Shown here in pieces: positions 15,358 to 23,062 of a stretch of 25,000 nt of DNA (its first letter is position 1; each line of letters begins with the position of its first letter). The stretch is from Arenibacter sp963972175 (lineage in GTDB: Bacteria > Bacteroidota > Bacteroidia > Flavobacteriales > Flavobacteriaceae): NCBI GenBank assembly GCA_963972175.1, contig CAXAVP010000036.1, forward strand, positions 1 through 25,000, read 5' to 3'. Both the position numbers and the translations under genes were made by a program. A model generated the notes under the pieces. That model saw only the letters and a list, made by a program, of their open reading frames with translations. It did not search any database and was not told the origin of the DNA.

Positions 15358-15894
15358 ATGAAGTTTCTTTTTGATACCATCATTTTTTATATGCTCATCA
15401 ACCCATTTACAATCTTCGATTTTAATAAAGATTCCAACATCCGGGATTGGCAAATTGTAAATGATGGCGTCATGGGCGGCTTGTCGGTTGGCAAATTTAG
15501 CTTGAGTCCTGACGGATATGGAATATTTAAGGGTGAAATCTCTTTGGAAAACAACGGTGGCTTTTCTTCCGTCCGGCACCGATTTGATAAGATCCAGATA
15601 ACTAAAGACAGTTATATTGGCATTCGTCTTAAAGGCGATGGCAAGAACTATCGGTTTAGGGTAAAAGATGATTCCAGCAACTACTATTCCTATATCACTA
15701 CCTTTTCAACTACCGGGGAATGGGAAGAAATCAAAATTTCACTCAAGGATATGTATCCCTCATTTCGTGGTCGCAAATTGGACCTACCTAATTTTTCAAA
15801 AGATTACATTGAGGAAATTGTGTTTTTAATAGGCAACAAGAAAGCTGAAAAGTTCAACTTAATGCTAGACAAAATAGTGCTGTACCATAAATAG
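15358..15894 (+). CDS. CIA30 family protein
   Basis: This 178-residue protein has a single CIA30 domain (complex I intermediate-associated protein 30 superfamily), a galactose-binding-like jelly roll. The diagnostic stretch WQIVNDGVMGGLSVG (31-45) is followed by GGFSSVRHRFD, GIRLKGDGKNYRFRVKDD and a C-terminal strand LMLDKIVLYHK. Mitochondrial members assist complex I assembly; the role of bacterial stand-alone members is not established. The N-terminus (residues 1-20) is hydrophobic, but no clear signal-peptide cleavage site follows, so location is uncertain. Confidence 0.9.
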   Translation: MKFLFDTIIFYMLINPFTIFDFNKDSNIRDWQIVNDGVMGGLSVGKFSLSPDGYGIFKGEISLENNGGFSSVRHRFDKIQITKDSYIGIRLKGDGKNYRFRVKDDSSNYYSYITTFSTTGEWEEIKISLKDMYPSFRGRKLDLPNFSKDYIEEIVFLIGNKKAEKFNLMLDKIVLYHK

Positions 15895-16021
15895 GCCAAG
15901 GTTGCATATAGGAAGCGTGCTGTAATAAGACCAACTGTTTCCCACTTTAACCCTATGTTTTTATTAGAACCAATAAGCTTTAATCAAACCATTATAATTT
16001 GTTATTTTTAACCGGCCATAC

Positions 16022-16038
16022 ATATTCGATATGAATAT
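16022..16038. promoter_or_regulatory. Palindrome upstream of the sialate O-acetylesterase gene
   Basis: ATATTC (16022-16027) and GAATAT (16033-16038) are perfect inverted repeats around GATAT. It lies 64 bp before the ATG, in the promoter or leader region. This could be an operator; AT-rich chance palindromes are also common. Confidence 0.3.
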
Positions 16039-16102
16039 TTATGTCGATTTTCCAGTTAAAAATTTAAACCGAAGTATATTAATCAACACCTATTAAACAC
16101 TT

Positions 16103-17506
16103 ATGAAACCATTAAAAACCATTCTATTAGCCTTGCTATTGTGCTCTGCAACGGTCACTTTTGCTCAATTACAATTACCCGCATTTTTTGGGGATCACAT
16201 GGTATTGCAACAGACTGACAATGTCTCTATCTGGGGAAAGGATATCCCAAACAGTAAGATTACCATAAATGGTAGTTGGGGTGAGGAATCTTCTGCTGTT
16301 ACCGATAAAAATGGTCGTTGGAAGCTAAAGATCAGCACCCCCTCCTACGGTGGACCCTATACCCTTAACATAAAGGGCAGTAATGAACTTACCTTCAAAA
16401 ATGTTATGATTGGTGAGGTATGGTTATGTTCCGGCCAATCCAATATGGAAATGCCCGTGAAAGGTTTTAAGAACCAGCCTATAAACAATAGCGGGGAGAC
16501 CATTCTACATTCAAAGAATAATCAGATCCGATTATTTACCGTAAAAAGAGCGGCCAGCATGGAACCATTGGAAAACGTAGAAGGACGATGGGCAGAGGCC
16601 ACTCCTGCATCGGTTAGGGACTTTAGTGCCACGGCTTACTTTTTTGGAAAAAAACTACATACCCTTTTAAACATTCCTATTGGGTTGATCCACACCTCTT
16701 GGGGAGGCTCCAGCGTAGAGGCTTGGATGGATAAGGAGACCCTTTCGGAATACAAAAGTATAGAGTTGCCACAAAAGCTTCCAAAAGGAGCACCGCAGCG
16801 CACCCCTACCCTGTTGTACAATGCCATGATAAATCCCTTGGTAGGTTATGGTATTAAAGGCGCTATTTGGTACCAGGGCGAATCCAACCGGAATAGGGCA
16901 AAGGAATACCGCCAATTGTTTCCGACCATGATCAATACATGGCGTGAAAAATGGGAACAAGATGCATTTCCGTTTTACTTCGTTCAAATTGCCCCCTATG
17001 GTTATAATGACGGCAATGCCGGATTTGTCAGGGAGGCGCAATTATATACCATGCAAACTGTGGAAAATACTGGAATGGCGGTTACCATGGACATTGGGGA
17101 CTGCGATTTTATTCACCCAAGGGAGAAGAAATTGGTAGGCGATAGATTGGCGCTTTGGGCACTGTCCCAAGACTATGGCTTAGAAGAAATTGCTTATAGT
17201 GGTCCGGTGTACCAGAAAATTGAAGAGATAAAGGACGGGAAAGTAAAACTTTCTTTCAACTATACGGCCAATGGTCTCTCTAGTTATGGTAGCCCTTTAA
17301 CAGGTTTTGAGGTAGCAGGAGCGGATAAAGTTTTCCATCCCGCCAAAGCTAAAATTAATGGTGACATGAGCCTTAGCGTTTGGTCTAGTCAAGTGTCCCA
17401 ACCTGTAGCGGTTAGATATGCCTTTCAAAATTGCGAGGCAGGTAGTTTGTTCAATACTGCGCGCTTACCGGCCTCCTCCTTTAGAACAGATACTTGGGAG
17501 GAATAG
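16103..17506 (+). CDS. Sialate O-acetylesterase (SASA/SIAE family)
   Basis: This 467-residue exported esterase removes O-acetyl groups from sialic acids or, in marine Bacteroidota, possibly from other acetylated glycans. The signal peptide is residues 1-21, ending TFAQ. An N-terminal beta-domain (about 23-100, ending KNVMIGEVW) precedes the SGNH-like catalytic domain. The nucleophile is Ser113 in CSGQSNMEM, the oxyanion-region motif is IWYQGESN (255-262), and Asp335/His338 in GDCDFIHPREK complete the triad. A short C-terminal beta-domain (about 370-465) follows. It is full length for the short form of the family. A 3' bidirectional hairpin terminates it. No sialidase or Nan genes are in the window, so the sialic acid role is not supported by context. 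Confidence 0.93.
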   Translation: MKPLKTILLALLLCSATVTFAQLQLPAFFGDHMVLQQTDNVSIWGKDIPNSKITINGSWGEESSAVTDKNGRWKLKISTPSYGGPYTLNIKGSNELTFKNVMIGEVWLCSGQSNMEMPVKGFKNQPINNSGETILHSKNNQIRLFTVKRAASMEPLENVEGRWAEATPASVRDFSATAYFFGKKLHTLLNIPIGLIHTSWGGSSVEAWMDKETLSEYKSIELPQKLPKGAPQRTPTLLYNAMINPLVGYGIKGAIWYQGESNRNRAKEYRQLFPTMINTWREKWEQDAFPFYFVQIAPYGYNDGNAGFVREAQLYTMQTVENTGMAVTMDIGDCDFIHPREKKLVGDRLALWALSQDYGLEEIAYSGPVYQKIEEIKDGKVKLSFNYTANGLSSYGSPLTGFEVAGADKVFHPAKAKINGDMSLSVWSSQVSQPVAVRYAFQNCEAGSLFNTARLPASSFRTDTWEE

Positions 17507-17520
17507 ATCTTTGAAGAAAA

Positions 17521-17563
17521 ATAATTAGGGTGCCAATACCTAACTATCTGGGACCCTAATTAT
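17521..17563. terminator. Bidirectional terminator-like hairpin between convergent genes
   Basis: ATAATTAGGGT (17521-17531) and ACCCTAATTAT (17553-17563) form a perfect 11-bp stem over a 21-nt loop. It starts 14 bp after the acetylesterase stop. On the minus strand it runs into a T-rich tract, fitting termination from the DUF983 side; on the plus strand a looser T-rich stretch follows. Confidence 0.65.
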
Positions 17564-17576
17564 CAATTTGTTTATG

Positions 17577-17654
17577 CTAATCCCATACCTGGTATCCTAC
17601 CCAACGGCCGTCAGGACCAAACAACATTGTAAATGAATAGTACCCAATATTCCC
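17577..17654 (-). pseudogene. Possible 25-codon gene-end relic
   Basis: On the minus strand, a frame flanked by stops reads a well-formed protein-like peptide containing YYSFTMLFGPDGRWVGYQVW before TAG. The GPDGRWVGYQVWD pattern looks like the last strands of a real domain, but no start codon or longer frame exists upstream. It lies downstream of the DUF983 gene. This could be a remnant of a deleted gene or chance. Confidence 0.15.
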
Positions 17655-17688
17655 TTATTTTACAATGCCTGGCCATTTTTAACAACTA

Positions 17689-17787
17689 TTACCCTACCAA
17701 TAGTTTTTCAAGGGCGTACTGTTTCTCACCGATAAACAACCGTAAAAGAATTACTCTTAAATAAACTTTTGAGAGAAGGTAAAACAT
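17689..17787 (-). CDS. Possible 32-residue small membrane peptide gene downstream of DUF983
   Basis: An ATG at 17787, 11 bp after the DUF983 stop, opens a 32-codon frame ending in TAA. The peptide is hydrophobic and basic at first (FYLLSKVYLRVILLRLF) and ends in GEKQYALEKLLVG. Operon-like spacing is the only support, and small AT-rich frames arise by chance. It is not recognised as any family. Confidence 0.2.
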   Translation of the reverse strand: MFYLLSKVYLRVILLRLFIGEKQYALEKLLVG

Positions 17788-17798
17788 GAAAAGATAAG

Positions 17799-18149
17799 TC
17801 AGGGTTTTTTATAAAACAAATACATCCAAATGGTTCTAGACAATCTAAAATTAAACGCGCTACTAAGCAGGGCTATACTCACTACACTTAAAAATATATA
17901 AACAATCGGAATTTTAAGTATGGCCCAAGTAATCACAAAACAGGCAATCATTTGGGCACAGGCCAAGGCATAGCTAACAAACATAGCCCCATAAAAAAAG
18001 CCTGGTTCCACTTCATACTTATAATTGCATTTTTTGCATCTTTTTCCCATTTCTGGCATTCTAAAAAGAATTGAACTACCCTTGTAACTAAAAATATCTC
18101 CCTTTTTGCAGTTGGGACATCTCCCTTTAATTATATTTAAAATCTTCAT
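17799..18149 (-). CDS. DUF983 family zinc-ribbon membrane protein
   Basis: This 116-residue protein has an N-terminal zinc ribbon with Cys11 and Cys14 (RCPNCKKG) and Cys38 and Cys41 (RCKKCNYKYE), followed by EVEPGFFYGAMFVSYAL and two membrane helices (about 55-77 and 80-100). This is the full architecture of DUF983, a family common in Bacteroidota and Alphaproteobacteria with no assigned function. It starts 91 bp from the divergent AraC gene. Its length is normal. Confidence 0.92.
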   Translation of the reverse strand: MKILNIIKGRCPNCKKGDIFSYKGSSILFRMPEMGKRCKKCNYKYEVEPGFFYGAMFVSYALACAQMIACFVITWAILKIPIVYIFLSVVSIALLSSAFNFRLSRTIWMYLFYKKP

Positions 18150-18240
18150 AGCGGACCAAAATTATGGGAACAAAGTTAAACCCATTAGTTAAAGATTAAA
18201 TTATCCCATTATCCCCATTTTTTGTACTTTTCGGACATTA

Positions 18241-19128
18241 ATGTCCTTCCTAATGAAAAACATTCCAATTCTCAACATAGAACAATTTGAGCATCAGACA
18301 CAATTGGAGGACTTTTATAGTAATAATCTGGAAACCCATTTAAATAAGAATAAGGAATATTTTTACAAACCCCACCGACATAATTTCTTCCTTTGTGCAT
18401 TGTTTACAAAAGGGTCGGGTATTCATGAAATAGATTTCGAAACCTATAATGTTCAGCCGGGGAGTATTTTTTTTCTTCAACCGGGTCAAACCCACTTTTG
18501 GAAATTTACCAGTGCTCCGGAAGGCTTTATCTTTTTTCACACTCAAGAATTCTTTGAGTTGCATTTTGCACATGCTACACTAAATCAATTTCCATTTTAC
18601 TATTCCCTGAAAAACCCTCCAATGCTCCAATTAGCGGTAGATAAACTAAAGGAGATAGAAATGAATTTTATGAAGATAAACAAGGAATACTACGATAGGC
18701 TACCCTTCAAAAAGCAGAAACTAGCCAGTCTTTTAAATACTATTTATATCGATTTATCCAGACATTATATAGATATAGATCAGAAAAAAGAGGTGGTCTC
18801 CATTAGATATCTCGCTACACTAAGAGCCTTGGAAAAGTTAATAGATAAACATTATAAATCTCAAAAAACGGCCAAGTTTTACGCAGATGCCTTGCATATT
18901 AGCACTAAGCACTTAAATAGGATTCTAAGAACCACCTTGGACAAGACCACCACCCAACTTATTTTAGAACGTATTATACTGGAAGCCAAAAGACTCATGG
19001 TTCACTCCAATAATTCCCTTTCTGAAATTTCAGAAATTTTGGGCTATGAAGATTATGCCCATTTCTCAAAGGTGTTTAAAAAAAAGACGCATATCACTCC
19101 CAAAGGGTTTAAAAAGAATTACACCTGA
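18241..19128 (+). CDS. AraC family transcriptional regulator (cupin + HTH)
   Basis: This 295-residue regulator has an N-terminal cupin-like sensor (about 35-110: HRHNFFLCALFTKGSG, FETYNVQPGSIFFLQPGQTHFWKF). A helical linker follows, then a C-terminal AraC DNA-binding domain (about 195-293) with two helix-turn-helix units, the second being ISEILGYEDYAHFSKVFKKKTHITPKGFK, the family signature. The effector is unknown. ATG at 18241 is the first start, but a -7-like TACTTTTC at 18225-18232 would put transcription at about this point, so ATG 18253 (MKNIPILNIEQF) may be the real start. It is divergent from DUF983 and convergent with an SRPBCC gene, so its targets are not obvious from context. Confidence 0.93.
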   Translation: MSFLMKNIPILNIEQFEHQTQLEDFYSNNLETHLNKNKEYFYKPHRHNFFLCALFTKGSGIHEIDFETYNVQPGSIFFLQPGQTHFWKFTSAPEGFIFFHTQEFFELHFAHATLNQFPFYYSLKNPPMLQLAVDKLKEIEMNFMKINKEYYDRLPFKKQKLASLLNTIYIDLSRHYIDIDQKKEVVSIRYLATLRALEKLIDKHYKSQKTAKFYADALHISTKHLNRILRTTLDKTTTQLILERIILEAKRLMVHSNNSLSEISEILGYEDYAHFSKVFKKKTHITPKGFKKNYT

Positions 19129-19175
19129 ATAGATCAAATACAACCAGTGTAATGTTCCTTCGTGCAATTCTTTCA

Positions 19176-19556
19176 TTATTCAAAATAAGACTTCATGGGT
19201 TTAAAATAATGTTCTTGCCACCCTTTAATATAATGTTCCCCATCTTCTGGAACATTGGTGTGCACCAGGATTAGTTCGGTCTCCCCCAACTTTTCGGTTA
19301 GTAAGACCTCTATTTGGGAGTCCTCTTCATTTTCTTTAAAATTACTGCTCCTCCACGACTGAACAATTCTATTACATGGTTCCAAAATCAAATTCTTTCC
19401 TTTAATATAGCCGTCCCAGGCGGTAAAGGGATCTCCTACCTTATCCGAAACATAAGCTTCACCCCCTGTCATTTTGGTATGGCCTTGGGTACTGAGCCAT
19501 GTTTTATAGATTTGTTTTGCTGTGGTATTGAAAGTCGCTTTTAGAGTGAATTCCAT
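19176..19556 (-). CDS. SRPBCC (AHSA1-like) domain protein
   Basis: This 126-residue single-domain protein has the START/Bet v1-like helix-grip fold, AHSA1 subgroup. It opens MEFTLKATFNTTAKQIYKTWL, contains the conserved GGEAYVSDKVGDPFTAWDGYIKGKN (short segments around residues 31-54), RIVQSWR (63-69) and the closing GWQEHYFKPMKSYF. These proteins bind hydrophobic ligands or aid toxin or stress resistance; the ligand is unknown here. It is convergent with the AraC gene, with only 47 bp between the stops, and has no visible terminator there. Confidence 0.93.
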   Translation of the reverse strand: MEFTLKATFNTTAKQIYKTWLSTQGHTKMTGGEAYVSDKVGDPFTAWDGYIKGKNLILEPCNRIVQSWRSSNFKENEEDSQIEVLLTEKLGETELILVHTNVPEDGEHYIKGWQEHYFKPMKSYFE

Positions 19557-19775
19557 TTATTTGTCTTTTTTTGGTGGAATAAAAATGGCTGCTTATTTCA
19601 TAAATTTACTAATAATTATTCCTGATTTTCAATCTTTTAAAGCCATTATGTTTGTTTTTGTGATTTAGAAGATGAAATATTCCAAGAAAATGTATGCTCG
19701 TATAAATACTAGCTAATAATTGTCTTATACCCCTTTAGGCTGTAATAAAGCCCTTAATCTTAAAACTGCATTCCT

Positions 19776-19783
19776 TAACTTTG
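19776..19783 (+). promoter_or_regulatory. -7 promoter box for rlmF
   Basis: TAACTTTG is a perfect TAnnTTTG match. It puts transcription near 19790, so the GTG at 19803 is the only start compatible with the transcript. The expected -33 TTG is replaced by TTA at the matching distance. Confidence 0.5.
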
Positions 19784-19802
19784 TATTATAATTCAAACGT
19801 CC

Positions 19803-20651
19803 GTGCACCCAAACAATCCCTTTGTAAAAGATTACGATTTTGATAGGTTAACAGATTATCATCCTGCTTTGAAGGGATTTGTTTTTGTAAACGATTATGG
19901 TAATAAGACCATTAAATTTGGTGACCAGCAAGCGGTAAAAGCCTTGAATATAGCCTTACTGAAATTGCACTACGGACTTGATTACTGGGATATACCGCCA
20001 AACAACCTCTGTCCGCCAATCCCCGGACGCCTGGACTATCTGCTGCATGTACAGGATCTCTTGCCGGAACAGAAACTGCGATTATTGGATATAGGCACTG
20101 GAGCCAATCTTATCTACCCAATTTTGGCCAGCTGCCATTTTGATTGGCAATGCACGGCCAGTGAGGTAGATGGGGCCTCCCTAAATAATGCACAGCAAAT
20201 AGTATCCAGAAACAGTATATTGAAGTCGATTGAACTGAGACATCAACGATTTAAGAACAGTATATTGGAGCATATTATTCGGCCCGAAGACCATTTTGAT
20301 GTTGTGGTCTGCAACCCTCCCTTCTTTAAAAATAAATCGGATGCCCAATTAAGGAACCAACGCAAGGTACGCAACCTACAGTTGAAGGAAGGTAGTGCAA
20401 AAAATTTTGGTGGACTATCCAATGAACTGTGGTACAAGGGGGGAGAAGAAACATTTGTAAAAAAAATGGCCTCGGAAAGCGTTCTTTACAGAGCCCAAGT
20501 ACATTGGTTTACCTCTCTGGTCTCCCAAAAAGAACACCTCAAGAACATCAAAAGGGCCATTAACAAAACCGACCCCACAGCAGTTAAAGTCATTAATATG
20601 GAGCAGGGCAATAAGAAAAGCAGGTTTATTGCCTGGACCTATCGTCAATAG
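19803..20651 (+). CDS. rlmF: 23S rRNA (adenine-1618-N6)-methyltransferase RlmF
   Basis: This 282-residue SAM-dependent enzyme methylates A1618 of 23S rRNA. The N-terminal signature is HPNNPFVKDYDF, followed by AVKALNIALLKLHYGLDYWDIP and LCPPIPGRLDYL, all characteristic of RlmF. The SAM-binding motif I is LLDIGTGANLIYP (94-106) and the catalytic NPPF is at 171-174 after VVVC. The C-terminal part contains SAKNFGGLSNELWYKGGEE, another RlmF hallmark. The start is GTG 19803, with a perfect -7 box just upstream and no in-frame ATG. Two NSIL segments (137-140 and 152-155) are 15 codons apart and share near-identical DNA, but both fit the normal family alignment. It is followed by a hairpin. Confidence 0.95.
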   Translation: MHPNNPFVKDYDFDRLTDYHPALKGFVFVNDYGNKTIKFGDQQAVKALNIALLKLHYGLDYWDIPPNNLCPPIPGRLDYLLHVQDLLPEQKLRLLDIGTGANLIYPILASCHFDWQCTASEVDGASLNNAQQIVSRNSILKSIELRHQRFKNSILEHIIRPEDHFDVVVCNPPFFKNKSDAQLRNQRKVRNLQLKEGSAKNFGGLSNELWYKGGEETFVKKMASESVLYRAQVHWFTSLVSQKEHLKNIKRAINKTDPTAVKVINMEQGNKKSRFIAWTYRQ

Positions 20652-20661
20652 TGCCCTACTA

Positions 20662-20707
20662 AACCACAGGCAGAGATTTGATTTGTTCTTTTATCTGTTG
20701 TGGTTTG
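20662..20707 (+). terminator. Hairpin after rlmF
   Basis: AAACCACA (20662-20669) pairs with TGTGGTTT (20700-20707), and inside it CAGA (20672-20675) pairs with TCTG (20695-20698). The structure starts 11 bp after the stop. No T-run follows, so the mode of termination is uncertain. Confidence 0.4.
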
Positions 20708-20986
20708 CAGACTACTATTATTCTTTTCAGAGAAAAGACTGCTCGCCATCCTGAAGAAACGTATAATTGGCCTTTCATCATTGGGTAAAAGGCAAATTAT
20801 AATGCAAAAAGATTTTTAGCTAGTAGCTACCAGAACAAAACCCAGACCTGCCATACTACAATTACAATCCATGGTGAATATGCCCAACCATTCCAATGCT
20901 AATATGGGAAAAGATCTTCCTGTCAGTCTCATTTTGGACAATTAAACAATGTCGCGTTTTTACAATTATACCTGTGTTCCAGTTTT

Positions 20987-20994
20987 TATCTTTG
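20987..20994 (+). promoter_or_regulatory. -7 promoter box for the diiron MBL-fold gene
   Basis: TATCTTTG matches TAnnTTTG perfectly and would give a leader of about 50 nt before the ATG at 21050. No clear TTG -33 box is present. Confidence 0.45.
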
Positions 20995-21049
20995 GTAGAC
21001 CCCAGAATCATAGGAAAGCAGCATAAGTTTAATCACAAAATAAAAAGCC

Positions 21050-21787
21050 ATGATCAATGTTTCAGAAATAGCACCGGACGTATACCGAATATCAATTTTT
21101 GTTAAGGATTTTAATTTACAATTCAACCATTTTCTAATTCTAGATGATGAGCCCATGTTATATCATGCGGGAATGAAAAATATGTTTCCATTGTTGAAAC
21201 TGGAAGTAAGCAAAATTATTCCTCCTTCCCAGCTAAAGTGGATTGGTTTTAGTCATTTTGAGGTGGATGAGTGTGGGGCTCTTAACGAGTGGCTTCAGGT
21301 GGCACCTAACGCCAAAGCTGTCTGCAGTGAGGTAGGGGCCATTGTTAATATGGGCGACTATGCCATAAGGCCCGTACATGCTATGGCTACAAACGAAACG
21401 CTAAAAACTGGTAAACACAACTATCGCTTCATAAGAACACCTCATTTGCCACATGGTTGGGATGCCGGGGTGCTGTACGAAGAAACCAACGGAACGCTAT
21501 TGTGTTCAGACCTATTCCATCAAAATGGCAATGTAACCGCCTTAACGGACAAGGATATTTTGGATTCCCATAAAAGCTCAATGCTGGAATATAACCAAGG
21601 GCCTTTAATGGAATATACTCCCTATACACAACAAACTTCCAAACTACTATATTCCCTGGCTGATCTCAACCCAAAAACATTGGCCACCATGCATGGCTCT
21701 TCCTATTCAGGAGATTGTAGTAAAGCCCTAAGAGATCTAGATGTTGTAATGAAGGATTTATGGAGCAATCAAATTAAAATGGTATAA
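21050..21787 (+). CDS. Stand-alone diiron metallo-beta-lactamase-fold protein (ODP/flavodiiron-like)
   Basis: This 245-residue cytosolic protein is equivalent to the beta-lactamase half of flavodiiron proteins but lacks a flavodoxin domain. All six diiron ligands can be placed with flavodiiron spacing: His69, Glu71 and Asp73 in SHFEVDECG, His135 in PHLPHGWDAG, Asp154 in CSDLFHQNG and His215 in MHGSSYSGD (61 residues after Asp154, as in the family). The usual His after the Asp (HxExDH) is Glu74 here. In flavodiiron enzymes this site reduces O2 or NO; stand-alone forms have also been proposed as oxygen sensors. It has its own -7 box. An AraC gene follows 130 bp later with a separate promoter-like box. 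Confidence 0.88.
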   Translation: MINVSEIAPDVYRISIFVKDFNLQFNHFLILDDEPMLYHAGMKNMFPLLKLEVSKIIPPSQLKWIGFSHFEVDECGALNEWLQVAPNAKAVCSEVGAIVNMGDYAIRPVHAMATNETLKTGKHNYRFIRTPHLPHGWDAGVLYEETNGTLLCSDLFHQNGNVTALTDKDILDSHKSSMLEYNQGPLMEYTPYTQQTSKLLYSLADLNPKTLATMHGSSYSGDCSKALRDLDVVMKDLWSNQIKMV

Positions 21788-21917
21788 GCCGTTGGGCTGT
21801 ATTCAATCTTTATAAACCATACCATATCAATCTATTGACACATTTTTTAAACCTCCCAAATTTCCCGAATAATTATAAATAACCTACCTTTAAGTCTAAG
21901 CCATATGTAATCATCAA

Positions 21918-22748
21918 ATGGGTATCCAAATAAAAGAATATGCGCCTCGCGAAAGTTTAAAACCCTTCGTAGAGCTATTTTGGGAAGGCAGTTTTAATAT
22001 TAACGCTACCACTCCTATGTCCATGCAAATGATTCCAAACGGCTACTTGGAATTGATTATTCATCTGAATGATTTACATTGCGATCTGGAAAGCAACAAT
22101 CGTTGGTCACAAACTCCAGACCATATGATTATTGGCTTAATTACCCAACCCCGGGAAGTCCGCTTCCAGAATTTTGTAAGGGTATTTGCCATTCGGTTTA
22201 AACCCGAAGGTATCTACAATATATTTGGTATTCCTTCCTCATTGCTTTTAGAGCACTATCATGACATGTCCATGGTACTGGGCAGTAGTTTTCTAGAATT
22301 CTGCCAAAGGCTAAAGGAGAATATTAATGTTGTTTCAATGATTCAACTAACAGAAAATTATTTATTAAAAAATCTACATGATAGAAAGATTGAGTTGAAT
22401 TATGTGAATAGGGCCGCCCATCTTATTCGCAACACAAAGGGAATCAAGATAAAAGACCTTTCCAATAAATTACTTATCAGTCAGCGTAAATTACAAAGAG
22501 AATTTAAGGACATACTGGGCATTAGTCCCAAACATTATCTCCGTCTTGTTCGCATAAACGAAGTACTTCGTTTAATAAATGACAATCATATGATAAACCT
22601 CACCAATATTGCCCATCATTGCGGGTATTTTGATCAGGCACATTTTATAAAGGACTTTAAAAATATCACAGGTCAAAAGCCTTCAATTTTTATGAAAGAT
22701 AGTGAGCAGTTTATTTCTAGGCCAGGACTTACCCATTATGGTGATTGA
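21918..22748 (+). CDS. AraC family transcriptional regulator (DUF6597-type N-domain)
   Basis: This 276-residue regulator has the N-terminal DUF6597-like sensor (about 5-115: PRESLKPFVELFWEGSF, MQMIPNGYLELIIHLND, FVRVFAIRFKPEGIYNIFGIP) and a C-terminal AraC DNA-binding domain (about 165-262). The latter contains LSNKLLISQRKLQREFKDI and the second unit IAHHCGYFDQAHFIKDFKNITGQKPSIF, the standard signature. The effector is unknown. A -7-like TACCTTTA (21885-21892) gives a leader of about 26 nt. It follows the diiron MBL gene in the same direction, which makes that gene a possible target, but this is only inferred from position. Confidence 0.93.
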   Translation: MGIQIKEYAPRESLKPFVELFWEGSFNINATTPMSMQMIPNGYLELIIHLNDLHCDLESNNRWSQTPDHMIIGLITQPREVRFQNFVRVFAIRFKPEGIYNIFGIPSSLLLEHYHDMSMVLGSSFLEFCQRLKENINVVSMIQLTENYLLKNLHDRKIELNYVNRAAHLIRNTKGIKIKDLSNKLLISQRKLQREFKDILGISPKHYLRLVRINEVLRLINDNHMINLTNIAHHCGYFDQAHFIKDFKNITGQKPSIFMKDSEQFISRPGLTHYGD

Positions 22749-23062
22749 AGAAACAAAAATTGAAAATCAATAAATGTATAATTGCCCGTCTTTTAATGTA
22801 CATGTCCAATAACTACATCAGATAAGCGAGTGTGGACAACCGAAAGAAATTCCCTTTTAGAGTTTATTATGAGCTATTTGTATTTTTAGCAACACAACAA
22901 GATTTACCTTCCAACATCTTTGTTCTCTATCTTGCTTTCACCCAAATGTTTAGTACTAGCCATCGGGCTTACCCTAGACCTATAAAATGCCTCCATATTT
23001 TTCTTTTATAGTGCCAGACATATATGTAACTTTAATTTTCCTAAAACCTAAAAACCAACCCA
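22749..23062. other. Intergenic interval, 314 bp
   Basis: No gene, repeat or strong hairpin is seen. The right end has TAACTTTA, a 7 of 8 match to TAnnTTTG, about 30 bp before the ATG at 23063, a reasonable promoter for the oxidoreductase. Confidence 0.45.

Larger units (their letters stand above)
20652..21049. other. Intergenic interval, 398 bp
   Basis: No gene is seen. It holds a long hairpin after rlmF (20662-20707), a small CTTTTC-AGA-GAAAAG hairpin near 20723 and a perfect -7 box (20987-20994) for the next gene. A frame starting at 20896 has no protein-like features. Confidence 0.55.

Noticed and set aside
20211..20270. 15-bp direct repeat inside rlmF as a recent duplication
   Set aside because: Both segments fit the normal RlmF alignment, so no extra residues are present; the DNA similarity is probably chance.
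20896..21105. 69-codon plus-strand frame before the diiron MBL gene
   Set aside because: It overlaps the real gene start and its promoter box and has no protein-like features.
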